64,000 bases of DNA from Siphlonurus alternatus (taxonomy: Eukaryota > Arthropoda > Insecta > Ephemeroptera > Siphlonuridae). The stretch spans positions 13,489,628 to 13,553,627 of the forward strand of contig OX463783.1 of assembly GCA_949825025.1 (NCBI GenBank), in the 5' to 3' direction. Positions 30,180 to 42,231 of the stretch are shown piece by piece. The notes below the pieces were generated by a model that worked only from the letters and a program-made list of their open reading frames with translations, was not told where the DNA came from and searched no databases. How positions within the stretch are numbered: position 1 is the stretch's first letter; every line of letters begins with the position of its first letter. The position numbers and the translations under genes are program-made.

Positions 30180-32155
30180 TTGCAATGTGATAAATGATAA
30201 TTAATACTGAATAATTAACTAGCCAATAAAAGCAGCTCTCATTGTAGAATTATATCAAAATTAATTAATGCAAGAGAAAAGTTTTTAAAATTTTAATTAT
30301 CAGTTTTAAATTTCAGATTATTTTTATTGAAAGATCTCTGATTAAACGAAGTTTATTTTAAAACACAACATTAAAATGTTTAAATTTGAACAATCATTAG
30401 AAATATTACTTCCAGGGTTTATTGTATTGTTGTTGTTTTTAATTTATTATAAGAATGAGATGTATTTAGTATATTAAATAAAATCCACAACCAAATAAAA
30501 AATTAGTTACAACATTTACATGCAATTATCAATTAGACAATTACAAGTAGAGATTTTTCAAGATAATTAGAGATTAAATTTTGTTAGATTTTATATGAAG
30601 TTAAAAAATTGCACTTGTGAATATTTAATTTTATAAATTATGATAGTTGTTATTATCATGCAGTTTTAATTAAAGTAAATCATCTAGATAAAATTCAGAA
30701 ACATTGTACTATAATAAAAATATAATAAAACCATGATTATATTCCAATTCTTCTTTTAAAATAGTACACGTACATACGTATTTTTATTTATATTGAATCT
30801 TGTAATAGCTTTATACTGCCTCAATGCTGAAAGACGTAGTCACAAAGCATAAATATTTAAGTATATTGTAATCATTATTAATGTTTTGTTATGCTTTCTA
30901 CATACCTAATTAACCATTTAAGAACATACAATAAAAAAATTAAATTTTGATAAATAATATTCAAATCGTAATTACAGAAATGTGAGGGGATTTGATTAAA
31001 AAATACACTATAAAAATTATTAAAATATATTTTATTCATCATTAAGTTTATCCACTAATTTATACATTATGTTAAATATTTTCGTCTATAGATTTCAAAG
31101 CACGTCAAGTATACGACTAGTATTAATTATTTTGTCGATAGTTTTTAATGTATTTTAATGTTGTTTTGGACAACAAAGTTAAAAGTTGGCATCAACAAAC
31201 TTTGAATGGAAAGGTTGTATCTTGACACAATGCTTTGAATCATTCTCCTTTTAAGATATTTAACCCAAAGCAGCAGTAAATTGTAATCTAGCATAATATG
31301 ACTATTATATGTATATATACATACAGTGTATATATAATATATATATAATATAATAATATATAGTAATAATATGATTATATAATAAAATGATAACTAAGAA
31401 AATTAAAAATTAATTGTTTTATAATACTTATATAAAACAACAATAATTCTATAGATAATACATTAGTATATTTTATTTCAATTTCATATTTATATAAAAA
31501 ATTGTATATTCCTACAATATAAAACACTCCATGCATGTATTAATTCTAACTTTTGTAACGTCAATATAAAATGTGTGTATTTATAATAAGAAATCTCTGT
31601 CAATATTACGATGGGGGTCTAATCAAGTCAAATCAGCATCCTTTTCAACTAAAAAAAAATTAATATCTCAAAAACTGGACTGAATAATTACTTTTTTTTA
31701 CTTTAGAAAGTGAACAGTCATTTTGTTATCTATGTTCTGTTCTAAATTTTATATTTCTTTACCGTCAAAAATAATTACAATAGTGACAATAATCCTTAAT
31801 TTGACTGTACTCAAAATGTTATCTTCCCTCTATAATAGAGTGGCTTATAACATCCACAGAGTAGTGATAAAGTTCATGGTGTCTAAAAGTGTGCACCAAG
31901 GATTTTGTATGTACAAACATATGTATGTACATACAAAATCCTTGGTGTGCACTCCCTACAAAACTCTCGTTACCCCTTCACTATATCTGGACGGTGGAGG
32001 CGTGGCGTACTTGATTTAGCAATAGCTTCCCTCACCTCCACCTAAATCATTTTAAATCATTAAAATTTACTGTACTAAATTGACAGCGTCCAGTATAAAT
32101 CAATCAGAGGTAACGAAAGCTTTTTTCTTGAGGTATACACAATGTTTGAAATAAA
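30180..32155. other. Gene-poor AT-rich spacer between ZF-C and ZF-D
   Basis: No coding exon seen on either strand. The notable structure is a perfect hairpin at 31888-31953 (separate entry). Open frames such as 31723-32019 run through that hairpin and lack splice support. Confidence 0.5.
31888..31953. repeat. Perfect 27-base hairpin
   Basis: AGTGTGCACCAAGGATTTTG... (31888-31914) and its exact inverse (31927-31953) separated by 12 bases. A tiny MITE or a hairpin-RNA candidate; the GTATGTAC ends of the stem are themselves palindromic. Confidence 0.75.
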
Positions 32156-32161
32156 ATTAAG

Positions 32162-33552
32162 TTACATACTATCATCATGATATTTTCGACTATGGCATGC
32201 AAGGTCCGACTTGGCATTGAAAACAGCTGAGCAATTGTTACATTTAAAAGCTCCAATGTTAATATGTCGCATTGAATGGCCTCTCAAATCATTTTTTATT
32301 TTAAATGTAGACGGGCACTTGTCACATTTAAAGGGACGTTTGGTGCTATGTACACTTTTAATGTGTCTGTTTAAATCTGATTTCTCATTACATATTACAG
32401 TACACTTGTCACAAGGATATTTTGGTTTTTTATATCCTTTAATATGCTTATTTAATATGTGATATGAAAGTGAAGTTCTATATTTTGCTTTATAAGTACA
32501 GTGTGCGCAATTATACTTTGGTTTACAGTGAAAAGTTCTTATATGACTCAACAAATATTTTCTATTTTTGTATTTTTTATGACATATTTTACAACTAAAA
32601 TTTCTATTTGATTTTTTATGTATATTACTTTTATGTTCAAGAAGGCTTTGATTTGTTTTAAAGGTTCTATTACATTGACTACATATATAATTACGTATTC
32701 CACCAAGATGGTGTCTTTCTATATGAACTTTTAACTCCATCTTCTTATGAAACTTTTTGTTGCACTGACCGCAGGACAGTCTCGGACCCAAGTGCGAATA
32801 TTTATGTGCACAGAAAGTACTCTTTCTCGAAAATGTTTTAGAGCAAACTTCACACTTGAACCTTTGTTCTTTTGTGTGTTTTGGTAAATGTTCTGCTAAA
32901 ATATTTTTCTCTTTGAACAATTTGTCACAATATGGGCATTTGTGAGGCCCAGGCTCATAAGTGCCATCTAATTCTCCATGTTTATATCTCTTTAATACGT
33001 AGTTCTTCAATTTATGTCCACTAACCATATGACGTTTCAAAGAACATTTAAACTGGAACCTTTTATCACAAAGATCACATGGATATCGAGCCATCTCGTG
33101 ATTTTTTATATGGGCATTCAGGTAAGGTTTTGTAGTGTAAGATTTTGAACATATGTGACATTTGTAAGGTAATTCTGAAGGCTCATTTTGATTACGGTCT
33201 TTATGTTTTCTGTGTAAATGCCCTTTAAAACTAAACTTGGACTGATATTTTTTGTCACAAAATTCACACTGATAAATAACTTTGGCATGGACAAGTTTAT
33301 GAGTGACCCACTCTGCTCTAGATGTAAAATTTGTTTGACAAATTGCACATTCATAAGATCTTTTGCTTTTGCGGATCCTTTTTCTTTCTCCCTGTTTAGA
33401 GTGTGTCTTGTTAGCATCAATTATGACAGTTTTGTTCGAAATGTTGTCTGCATTGGTCCTCAATAAATCTCCTGCAGATGAAAAAACCTCTCGTTGTGTT
33501 CGTAGAGTGCTTGTGTTTGAAGAAGTTTCGAGCGTTTTGCCAGCAATAAAAC
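32162..33552 (-). CDS. ZF-D: C2H2 zinc-finger terminal exon, 13 fingers
   Basis: Single exon from acceptor TATTTTAG (first base 33552) to the stop at 32162: two phase-1 bases plus 462 codons. A linker of about 60 residues rich in Ser, Thr and basic residues (ending in RKRIRKSKRS) precedes 13 fingers, from CAICQTNFTSRAEWVTH to CNNCSAVFNAKSDLACH. All have Cys and His ligands in place; finger 11 (CDKCTVICNEKSDLNRH) lacks the usual Phe. The fourth and fifth fingers are joined by a long conserved spacer ending DGTYEPGPHKCPYC, shared with E, F and G/H. No in-frame ATG precedes the first finger, so the start must lie in an upstream exon. Intact reading frame; likely functional DNA-binding protein. 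Confidence 0.9.
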
Positions 33553-33782
33553 CTAAAATACAGAGACAGAGTATTAAAAATTATTTGGATAAATAAATAA
33601 TGAAATTAATAAAAAATGAAATTGCAGATTACACGTAAGCAAAAAATTTTAACTTTATTTTTTTATTTATTTATTTTTTTTTCTTAAAGAAAGTTTTACT
33701 TATGTTTTTCGTTTTTATAAAATGTTAAATATTATTCAATGTGTATTGAAATTTTGAGCAGCCCAAAAATATATTGGTCAAT

Positions 33783-33860
33783 GTACACATTCCTTAACAA
33801 AAAGGTTAATATAATCCATAGCTTACACAAAGTTAACTTTTTTTGTTAAGGAATGTGTAC
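33783..33860. repeat. Small foldback
   Basis: GTACACATTCCTTAACAAAA ... TTTTGTTAAGGAATGTGTAC with nested GGTTAA/GTTAAC; about 20-base perfect ends. Confidence 0.75.
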
Positions 33861-34566
33861 AGTGTAAAATTTAAATTTTATACGTACCGTACATGCATGC
33901 ACAAGCGATAAATATTATAATAATGTTTTAAGCATTCAGCCAACACAATTAAAATACACAACAAGGCAATTAACATAGTGACAAAGACATCAATAAATGG
34001 GGAAAAAAGACACACAATTAATGTTAGTTAATAGTTACAGTAAGTGTAATTTTAATTACAATAGAGTATATAATTATAACCTCCATCAAATTTAATACTT
34101 ATTCTCTGTAAGTCTTTGTTTCATAACTATAAAATTTATTAGTATGCAAGCAATCTATTTAAGTATTACAAGTGAGAAATTCGGAATGAAGCACTTGCGG
34201 CTATAGCTGCATGCTAGCAAGCTGAATGGAATAATAATAATAATTTACAAATATGAACTGACTTTAATATTCCACTATGCAACACAAGAAGGTATATTAT
34301 ATATAGAAGCTCAGCAGTTTACAAGAGGTTCATTCGTTGATTAGAATCTATATTCTAATGATTTTTCTCCTAAATATTTCATATTTACTAAGGGAACTAT
34401 GATAGCCATTATTAGAATGGTCTGTATAAAAAAGGAAGGTCCTAAAAAGCTCTCGAATGCATGTGGGTACTGTAAATACTAAATTAGAATGGGAACATTC
34501 ATCAGGTTTAATTATAAAACCAAATTTTATTTATTTCCTTTTATTGTTTCATCCAGTACATTATAC

Positions 34567-34600
<34 letters not shown>

Positions 34601-34639
34601 TTTTAATCAAACCCTTTGGGTACTTCTATTTACTAATTA

Positions 34640-34870
34640 GATACTACTTTGAAACCCCGAACCATCCGAAACCCTAACTTGGGCGTTTCGCGGGCTCTTC
34701 CGGAACGGGGGCGGCCACGGCCTTGCAAATCCATCCCGGCATTTGCCTGCGGCTGAGGGAAACGTGGAAACCTCAGCCAGGATGGACGCTACAGCTTTTG
34801 TCAATGAACCGGAAGTGCAATGGTCCAAAGCCAGGGGAACCACATAGTGGAAAAGCGCAATGATTTACCC
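34640..34870 (-). repeat. GC-rich SINE/LINE-tail-like repeat fragment
   Basis: On the minus strand the stretch contains GGTTTCCACGTTTCCCTC, GGCAAATGCCGGGATGG and AGGCCGTGGCCGC in that order. I recognise this order from memory as a widespread arthropod interspersed repeat (CCACGG..TTTCCC, GGCAAATGCCGGGATGGT, GGCCACGGCCGC). A 68-codon minus-strand open frame over it is therefore unlikely to be a gene. No database comparison was possible. Confidence 0.5.
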
Positions 34871-34972
34871 CTGGGTGGGAAAGTATTATATTAGTATGAA
34901 GTCACAATGTATCAAATGATATTTAATGGGAATAAATTAAATAAATAATAAAAAAAAAAAAAAAAAAAAATG

Positions 34973-35146
34973 GGTGTTATTCACGAATTCATGAGATAAA
35001 GATAAAGAGTCCCATTTCTATCTACGGTTATGAAGTTAACAATGACCATAGCCATAGTTAGTGACAGCTGATCTTGAAGTTGATACTAACCACGGTTGTT
35101 GCAAATCCTGCATGGCTATCCTGGTTATCTCCTTTATGAATATAAA
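34973..35146. repeat. M3-like foldback
   Basis: GGGTGTTATTCACGAATTCATGAGATAA ... TTATCTCCTTTATGAATAT with ACGGTTATG / AACCACGGTT inverted cores; preceded by an A-tract. Confidence 0.5.
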
Positions 35147-35348
35147 AATACCTAGAACGATTTAGAACTTGATTTTTAATTATATATAATTAAACACGAT
35201 TTTTTGTATTTTTAATTTTTATTTCAAATACAACACTTAACATCACTCATTATATACACACAACATATTTCAATAAACATTTTTCCCTACTATATACATA
35301 CTGTAAGTCTTTTTTTATTTATGTTTTTATTTTTAAATTAGTCCTTAA

Positions 35349-35737
35349 GGGTATTAAGATAACACGAACAATCGATTGTTGTAGTCCCATTTGATTAACA
35401 TGTAAACCTTTTAGCACCCTCATAATGGTTCTGAATTTTTTTTAGAGACAGTTCTTGGCACCAAAAAAATATGGAAATTTTTTTTGAAACAATCGGACGA
35501 TCCAATTTTTTTCAATTAATTTCTTAGTTTAGGTCTCCATGCATGGGAAAGCCCTATATTAAAAATTTAAAAAATTCATTTAAAAAAATTTGATCGTCTG
35601 ATTGTTTTAAAATTTTGTTCACATTTTTTTGGTGCTAAGAACTGTCTCTAAAAAAAATTCCGAATTATTATGAGGTTGCTAAGGTTTACATGTTATTCAA
35701 ATGGGAACAACAATCGATTGTTCGTGTTATCTTACCC
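35349..35737. repeat. TTAA-flanked foldback MITE downstream of ZF-E
   Basis: GGGTATTAAGATAACACGAAC ... GTTCGTGTTATCTTACCC, 389 bases, with TTAA at 35345-35348 and 35738-35741. The ends contain AACAATCGATTGTT. Relative of 25723-26112. Confidence 0.9.
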
Positions 35738-35877
35738 TTAAATAAACTTTTGTTATTCAACTCACAGTAGTCAATTACGTATATTAAATTAAATACTGCT
35801 ATGCTCATGAGAGAGATAAAAAAAAAATGTGAAGGAAAAAAAAAAAAAAACATTATTATATGATGCATCATATTTAC

Positions 35878-37202
35878 TTATTTTCCAAGACAATAATATT
35901 TTACATGTTTGCTACGATCAAAACTGGTCTTCCAAGTTGTTGGACAATATTTACACTTGAACTTCCGAACATTAGTATGACATAATGCATGTCGGTTTAA
36001 ATCCACCTTGACTTCAAACGCTGCTGAACATACTTCGCATTTGTAAGGTCTCAAAATACTATGTACTCGTTTTTTGTGAGAATTTAAACCTGATTTTTCA
36101 GTAAATATTTTACCACATAAATTACATTTGAATTTTGGTTTTTGATAACCTTCAATATGTTTATTCAACAAATGATAAATAATATTTGTTTTAAATTTTG
36201 AATTATAATTACAATGAGCACAGAGAAACTTTGGATCGCGATGAAATGTATGAACATGTTGAGACAAATGTCTTTTTGACTTATATTCTTTTTTACAAAG
36301 TTTGCAAATGAATTTCGATTCAGAGACTGCATGTGTGTAACGCTTATGATAAAGCAGGCTACTATTTGTTTTGAACAGTGCATTACATTGGTCACATTTG
36401 TAATTATGAATTCCTCCAAGATGGTGGCGTTCTATGTGGTCTCTTAAATGCGCCTTGTCAAAAAACTTTTTGTCACACTGTCCGCATGAAATTTGAACAT
36501 TATTATGTCGACGCTTATGTGCACTGTAATCAGTGTGTCTCATAAATGATTTCGAACAAATATCGCATTTAAATCTAATTTCTTTTGTGTGTTTTGGTAA
36601 ATGTTCTGCCAAAATATTTTTTTGTTTGAACCACATATCACAATATGGGCATTTGTGAGGCCCAGGCTCATAAGTGCCATCTAATTCTCCCATTTTGTAT
36701 TTTTTTAATACGTAATTCTTCCTATTATGTCCACTAACCATATGCAGTTTTAAAGAACATCTAAACTGAAATCTCTTGTCACAAAGATCGCATGGATATC
36801 GTATGAGAGTATGATTTTTAATGTGAGATTGCAGGTAAGATTTTGCTTCGTAAGATTTTGAACATATGTGACATTTGAAAGGTAATTCTGTTTTATTTTT
36901 ATTACGGTCTTTATGTTTTCTCTGAAGATGTGCTTTTAAACTAAATTTAGACTGATATTTCTTGTCACATAATTTACACTGAAAAATATTTTTTGCATGA
37001 ACAAGTTTATGAGTGACCAAGTCTGCCCACAATTGAAATGTTTTCTGACATTCCTGACACTGATAGGTTTTCCTGCATTTCTTTTTACTATCATTGACCG
37101 AGTCTGCATCATTAAATTTACTTTCTAAATGAGTTTTTCTACTTGAACTTTTCTTTGTTTTCGTTGTCTGTTGTTTACTGAAGTTTTTGGTCCTATACGT
37201 AA
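35878..37202 (-). CDS. ZF-E: C2H2 zinc-finger terminal exon, 13 fingers
   Basis: The fingers run from CQECQKTFQLWADLVTH to a last degenerate C2HC motif (CKYCPTTWKTSFDRSKHVKYYC), then stop at 35878. Using the acceptor position homologous to the other units (exon from 37216, after TATTTTAG) the frame meets a stop. Using the next AG 14 bases downstream (exon from 37202, after CACCCTGAG) gives two phase-1 bases and 440 open codons. So either splicing uses this AG or there is a small frameshift in the linker. The protein is closest to ZF-F; their differences fall largely on DNA-contact residues. No ATG precedes the fingers. Confidence 0.85.
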
Positions 37203-37216
37203 CTCAGGGTGACAAC

Positions 37217-39140
37217 CTAAAATAGAAACATGAATTAACATTTAATTAAGAAATACTATTTAAATTTCTACAAATCTACACAATATCTATAGTAAGGTGA
37301 TGCGTGCTTTAAGAAAAGTGCAGAAAAAAAACATGCTTGCCAAATTTTAAGTGCTGCAATATTGAAAGTAATAAATGTTGATTCTGGAGTTATACTTATT
37401 TATTAATAGTAGTTTGCTTATTAAGCAATCGAAAATTAATAGAGATAATATAAATATTATATAAGTACTTAATGTTTATATTTATTTATGAACGATAATC
37501 GAACGATAATCGATTTTCTGTGATGAGTATGTTGCTATATTTAAGTAAAATTGTAAAACAAAAATAAATTTTCATCATTATTTTATTTACTTCAATTTCT
37601 CATTCTTTCATAGTACTCCACAATATTTTTGACTTTTAATAATGATATTTAAGAATTGAAACATTGAAACTAAATTTAATACATTCAATATAAAATTTAT
37701 CAGCATATTCCTGCATTATTTTATAAAAATACATTTATCTAATATTTATTGTACATTTACGTATGCTTTTTTTCTTTCTTGTGAGAGAATAGAGGATACA
37801 ATTCTTATAATTTTAATAACATAAAATTACATTTACATTTAAAATGATTTAAATTATTATATAATACAATGAAACCTATAGCTGCATTTATGCAACTTCT
37901 ATTAAACTGCAATTCGTTTTTTCATTCTTGAAAAAATATGGTACAAAGTACGAACTTACAGTACAATATGAATTAATTATTTTTTTTATAATGATAAATT
38001 TTTATAAGTAGCTTGTAAAATTAACAATATCTTGGGGAAACGATTTTTCCCCAAGATATATAACAATAGCTTGGATATATATTTTTTTTGTTTAATTATT
38101 TTATTTTTTTTTTGCACTAAAAAATAAATTGAGAAGAAATATATGTTTTTCGTTTGTAAAAGTAGTAACACCAATAACCGTTTAAAAACAAATGAATGTT
38201 CTCACTTCGTAAATTTATTTTACATCTGAGGTGGGTGGCCTCTTGTTTAAATCAAAACTCAGAATAATATATTATATACCTGAAAAAAAAGGTTTTATTC
38301 TAAAATCATCCATATATACATATGGGGCTTCCTCAAATACTTTCTAAACACCCTATGTATACAATATAATAATATGAAAAAAGAAAGCTGCACATGTATG
38401 TTCTAGTACCAAACTACAATTTTTTTATTCACCTGGAAGGAAAAATAATAAACAAAAAAAGTAATATAAAAACTACGAGTTATAGTATAGTCATACGTGG
38501 AGTCGAAAAAAAATTATTATTACATTATTTTTATGAAACCATGAATATAATATAATTATATATATTATATTAAATACAATTAAATTACAATTTTTAAGCT
38601 GAAATTATTACATGAATTAGGTATTTTCGGAAACATAAAATCAGATGATAATCGATTATTTAATTTTTCTCATGATAGCTGTGCAGATACTTCCTCTAAT
38701 TATCGATTCTTGGATGTATTTACGAACAGACTATACTTGAGAAATGAATTTTTTCAATTCCTGACGCCTGGAGATATTTACCAATATCTTTTGTTTAATT
38801 CAACACCCTTTACCTCGGATATGGTGGAAAATAAATTTATATGTTTTAAACAAATAAATAAATTTGGAAGAAAGTATTTTTTTTTTTTACTTGTACATTA
38901 ACAGTTTCAAATCAAATGAATGTTCGAAATAAAATGTAATTTTTTACAACTTGGATAAGCCAAATTATAACTCAAAGTATTAAAAAAATATATTTGCACG
39001 CTCAGTTATAAGATTAACCATACATACATGATTATATGCCCCCAAATCCAAACATATTTGCATTTCAAAATTAAGTATAAATTAAGTATAAAATTATAAT
39101 TAAATTATAATAAATGCATTCTATTCTATTAATTCTATTG
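37217..39140. other. AT-rich spacer between ZF-E and ZF-F, no gene seen
   Basis: No GC-richer coding stretch, splice-bounded exon or clear repeat. Short open frames (37986-38174 minus, 38710-38901 plus) have homopolymer-driven composition. Confidence 0.5.
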
Positions 39141-39142
39141 GA

Positions 39143-40527
39143 TTATTTTCCAAGACAATAATATTTTACATGTTTGCTACGATCAAAACTGGTCTTCCAA
39201 GTTGTTGGACAATATTTACACTTGAACTTCCGAACATTAGTATGACATAATGCATGTCGGTTTAAATCCACCTTGACTTTAAACGCTGCTGAACATACTT
39301 CGCATTTGTAAGGTCTCAAAATACTATGTACTCGTTTTTTGTGACTATTTAGAGCTGATTTTTCAGTAAATATTTTACCACATAAATTACATTTGAATTT
39401 TGGTTTTTGATAACCTTCAATATGTTTATTCAATAAATGATAAATAATATTTGTTTTAATTTTTGAATTATAATTACAATGAGCACAGAGAAACTTTGGA
39501 TCGCGATGAAAATTAAGTACATGTTGAGACAAATGTCTTTTTGACTTATACTCTTTTTTACAAAGTTTGCAAATGAATTTTGATTCAGGGACTGCATGTA
39601 TGTAACGCTTATGTGACAGCAGGCATGAGTTTGTTTTAAACAGACCATTACATTGGTCACATTTGTAATTACGAATTCCTCCAAGATGGTGGCGTTCTAT
39701 GTGGTCTCTTAAACCTGCTTTGTCAAAAAACTTTTTGTCACACTGTCCGCATGAAATTTGAACGTTGTTATGTTGACGTTTATGTTTACTGTAACCAGTG
39801 TGTCTCATAAATGATTTGGAACAAATATCGCATTTAAATCTATATTCTTTTGTGTGTTTTGGTAAATGTTCTGCTAAAATATTTTTCTCCTTAAACATTT
39901 TATCACAATATGGGCATTTGTGAGGCCCAGGCTCATAAGTGCCATCTAATTCTCCATGTTTATATCTCTTTAATACGTAATTCTTCAATTTATGTCCACT
40001 AACCATATGACGTTTTAATGAACATTTAAACTGAAATCTCTTGTCACAAAGATCGCATGGATATCGAGCCATTTCATGATTTTTTATGTGGGCATTCAGG
40101 TAAGGTTTTGTAGTGTAAGATTTTGAACATATGTGACATTTGAATGGTAATTCTGGTTTATTTTGATTACGGTCTTTATGTTTTCTATATAGATGCCCCT
40201 TAAAACTAAACTTGTGCTGATAATTTTTGTCACAAAACTTACACTGATAAATAACTTTTGCATGAACAAGTTTATGAGTGACCAGGTCTGCCCATAATTG
40301 AAATGTTTTCTGACATTCCTGACACTGATATGTTTTTCTTTTTGTACGTGTTGATTTGCCAGATTTGCTATTTTCCTCCCTACCTCTCTTTTTATCATCA
40401 TTGACTGAGTCTACGTCATTCGAATCGATAGTGCGAAGTTGAGTTATTGCTTGCTTGACTTTTGGTGTCTCTCTTGTTCTTTTGATGACTGCAGTTTTCA
40501 GTTTTGTACGTAACTCAGGCTGAGAAT
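39143..40527 (-). CDS. ZF-F: C2H2 zinc-finger terminal exon, 13 fingers
   Basis: Single exon from acceptor TATTATAG (first base 40527) to the stop at 39143: two phase-1 bases plus 460 codons, with no break. An 81-residue basic linker (KKRGREENSKSGKSTRTKRK) precedes 13 fingers, from CQECQKTFQLWADLVTH to the C2HC-type last motif. Paralogue of ZF-E at 3.3 kb distance. In the shared 309 residues I count 27 differences, nine at helix positions -1, 3 or 6. The first in-frame Met is just before finger 4, so the ATG there is not a plausible start; a 5' exon is needed. Confidence 0.9.
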
Positions 40528-40990
40528 CTATAATAAAATAGAAACATGAATAAATATTTAAAAATTTCTAGTCTACTTTTCAATTCTACACAAGTAATAG
40601 GATAAATAAGACATAAAATTTGAGGATAATGATAAATCTTTCAGGAATATAGGTATATAGGAAAACTGCATTAAATATGGATGCATGACGAATTTTTAAG
40701 TAATTGTAATACGCGAATAAAAGGAATATTGAATGTGGACTGCAAGCTACTTAATCTTTAGAAATTTCATTAGATGCTGTATTTTTCTTGGTATTTGTAT
40801 TTAATTTTATTGATTATTTATATATTTTATCTATGGTACGACATATCCCATAATATATACTAAATTAATTATTTATATTTATTCAAAAAAAGTTGCTTCA
40901 TTGCGAATAATGTCACAGCAAAAAAGGCTATCTTAATGCCCAAGTGCAATGTAAAGAAAATTACCCGAATAAATAAAAAAATAAATCAAT

Positions 40991-41123
40991 GGAGTATCAA
41001 CCTCAATTTTTATACTGCATCATTATATGGATAGAAAGTGCAAATTTTTCTGCTACTCTGATTTTATTTTAACACTTATATAATTTTTACAGACCAGGAA
41101 CTATTTTTAAAAATTATTGAACG

Positions 41124-41216
<93 letters not shown>

Positions 41217-41371
41217 GTCACATCTTAATAAAAAGAGTTATAGTCCTAAATATACAAAAAAACGTGAATGAAATTTGAATAAATTTCTATCAATAATTCC
41301 TGTCCTCTAAAAAAATTGCACAAATTTGCACCCTCTGTTCAAATCTGAAATAAATTTGTAAGGTCAATACT
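40991..41371. repeat. Foldback family M1, eroded, with (GA)n expansion at the apex
   Basis: GGAGTATCAACCTCAATTTT opens an eroded M1 left arm, and TTTGCACCCTCTGTTC...AAGGTCAATACT is the eroded right arm. The apex is replaced by a (GA)n tract (41127-41215) that ends in GAGACGTCACAT, the remnant of the CRE-like site. Confidence 0.8.
41127..41215. repeat. (GA)n microsatellite
   Basis: About 89 bases of GA dinucleotides at the apex of an M1 foldback. Confidence 0.97.
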
Positions 41372-41571
41372 TATCATTTATCGTTAATTTATGTTGCGAT
41401 ATTATTTTATTTACAACATTTATTTTATTTTATTATCTCTTTCATGGGCACAAACATGAAAGAGATAATAAAATAAAAAATAAAATAAATGTTGTAAATA
41501 AAATAATATCGCAACATAAATTAACGATAAATGATAAGTATCGACCTTACAAATTTATTTCAGATTTGAAC
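41337..41571. repeat. Near-perfect long palindrome copying the M1 end
   Basis: GTTCAAATCTGAAATAAATT... (41337 onward) is repeated inverted up to 41571 with few mismatches; the centre CATGGGCACAAACATG is near 41451. The left arm includes the end of the M1 copy plus about 75 bases of flank, so the right arm is a secondary inverted duplication. Confidence 0.88.
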
Positions 41572-42231
41572 ATAATTGGTACTCGATCGGTAGTATAAGT
41601 TTTAATAATAACATCAGCGTCATATATGACCATCTGAGTGGTTTATTTCTAGCACATAGAAAAAACTGAAAAAAATAATAACAATAATCTCTTAAACACA
41701 TCATTATACTTTAATTACAATGTTGACTATTGACCTCATAAAGCACTAAGAGATGGCATTGAAAACCTCCTCGATATAATCAGTATGACTAAATTACACG
41801 TATACTTTAGCCAATAGCAAAGCTCTCATGTGAAATAAATGCTACTTTTAGGATCACTCAGGAAAAATCTACTAGATGTCCATACCTGTCTCTATGACGT
41901 CAAAATATGAGATCTACACTGGTCGTCATATTATTAAGGTAGAAATAATACGAATCAGCTGTTCAACGTAGTCATGTAATCCTTGGCAAATTCACAAAAA
42001 TTCTAATTTTTTTTTAAAAGGCAGATTTTAGTGTTTAAAAGCCATATAAAATATTTCAAAACAATTTAAAAAGCCGATTTTTTCTTACTAAATTTTTAAT
42101 TTTTCTCTTCATGGGAAAGCCCTATGCTAAAAATTAAAATTAATTAAAAAAATCGTCTTGTTAAATTGTTTTGAAATTTTTTATATGGCTAAAGGTGGAT
42201 TCACATGGCGATTTTTACCATGCGACGCGAC

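Noticed and set aside
31723..32019. 98-codon plus-strand ORF
   Set aside because: Runs across the perfect hairpin at 31888-31953; no domain.
34637..34843. 68-codon GC-rich minus-strand ORF as a possible zinc-finger 5' exon
   Set aside because: Sequence order matches a widespread arthropod interspersed repeat; no phase-1 donor was seen.
36165..36419. 84-codon ORF inside ZF-E (and equivalents at 39430, 56035, 59387, 33118)
   Set aside because: Same-strand shadow frames of the finger arrays; they repeat because the paralogues repeat.
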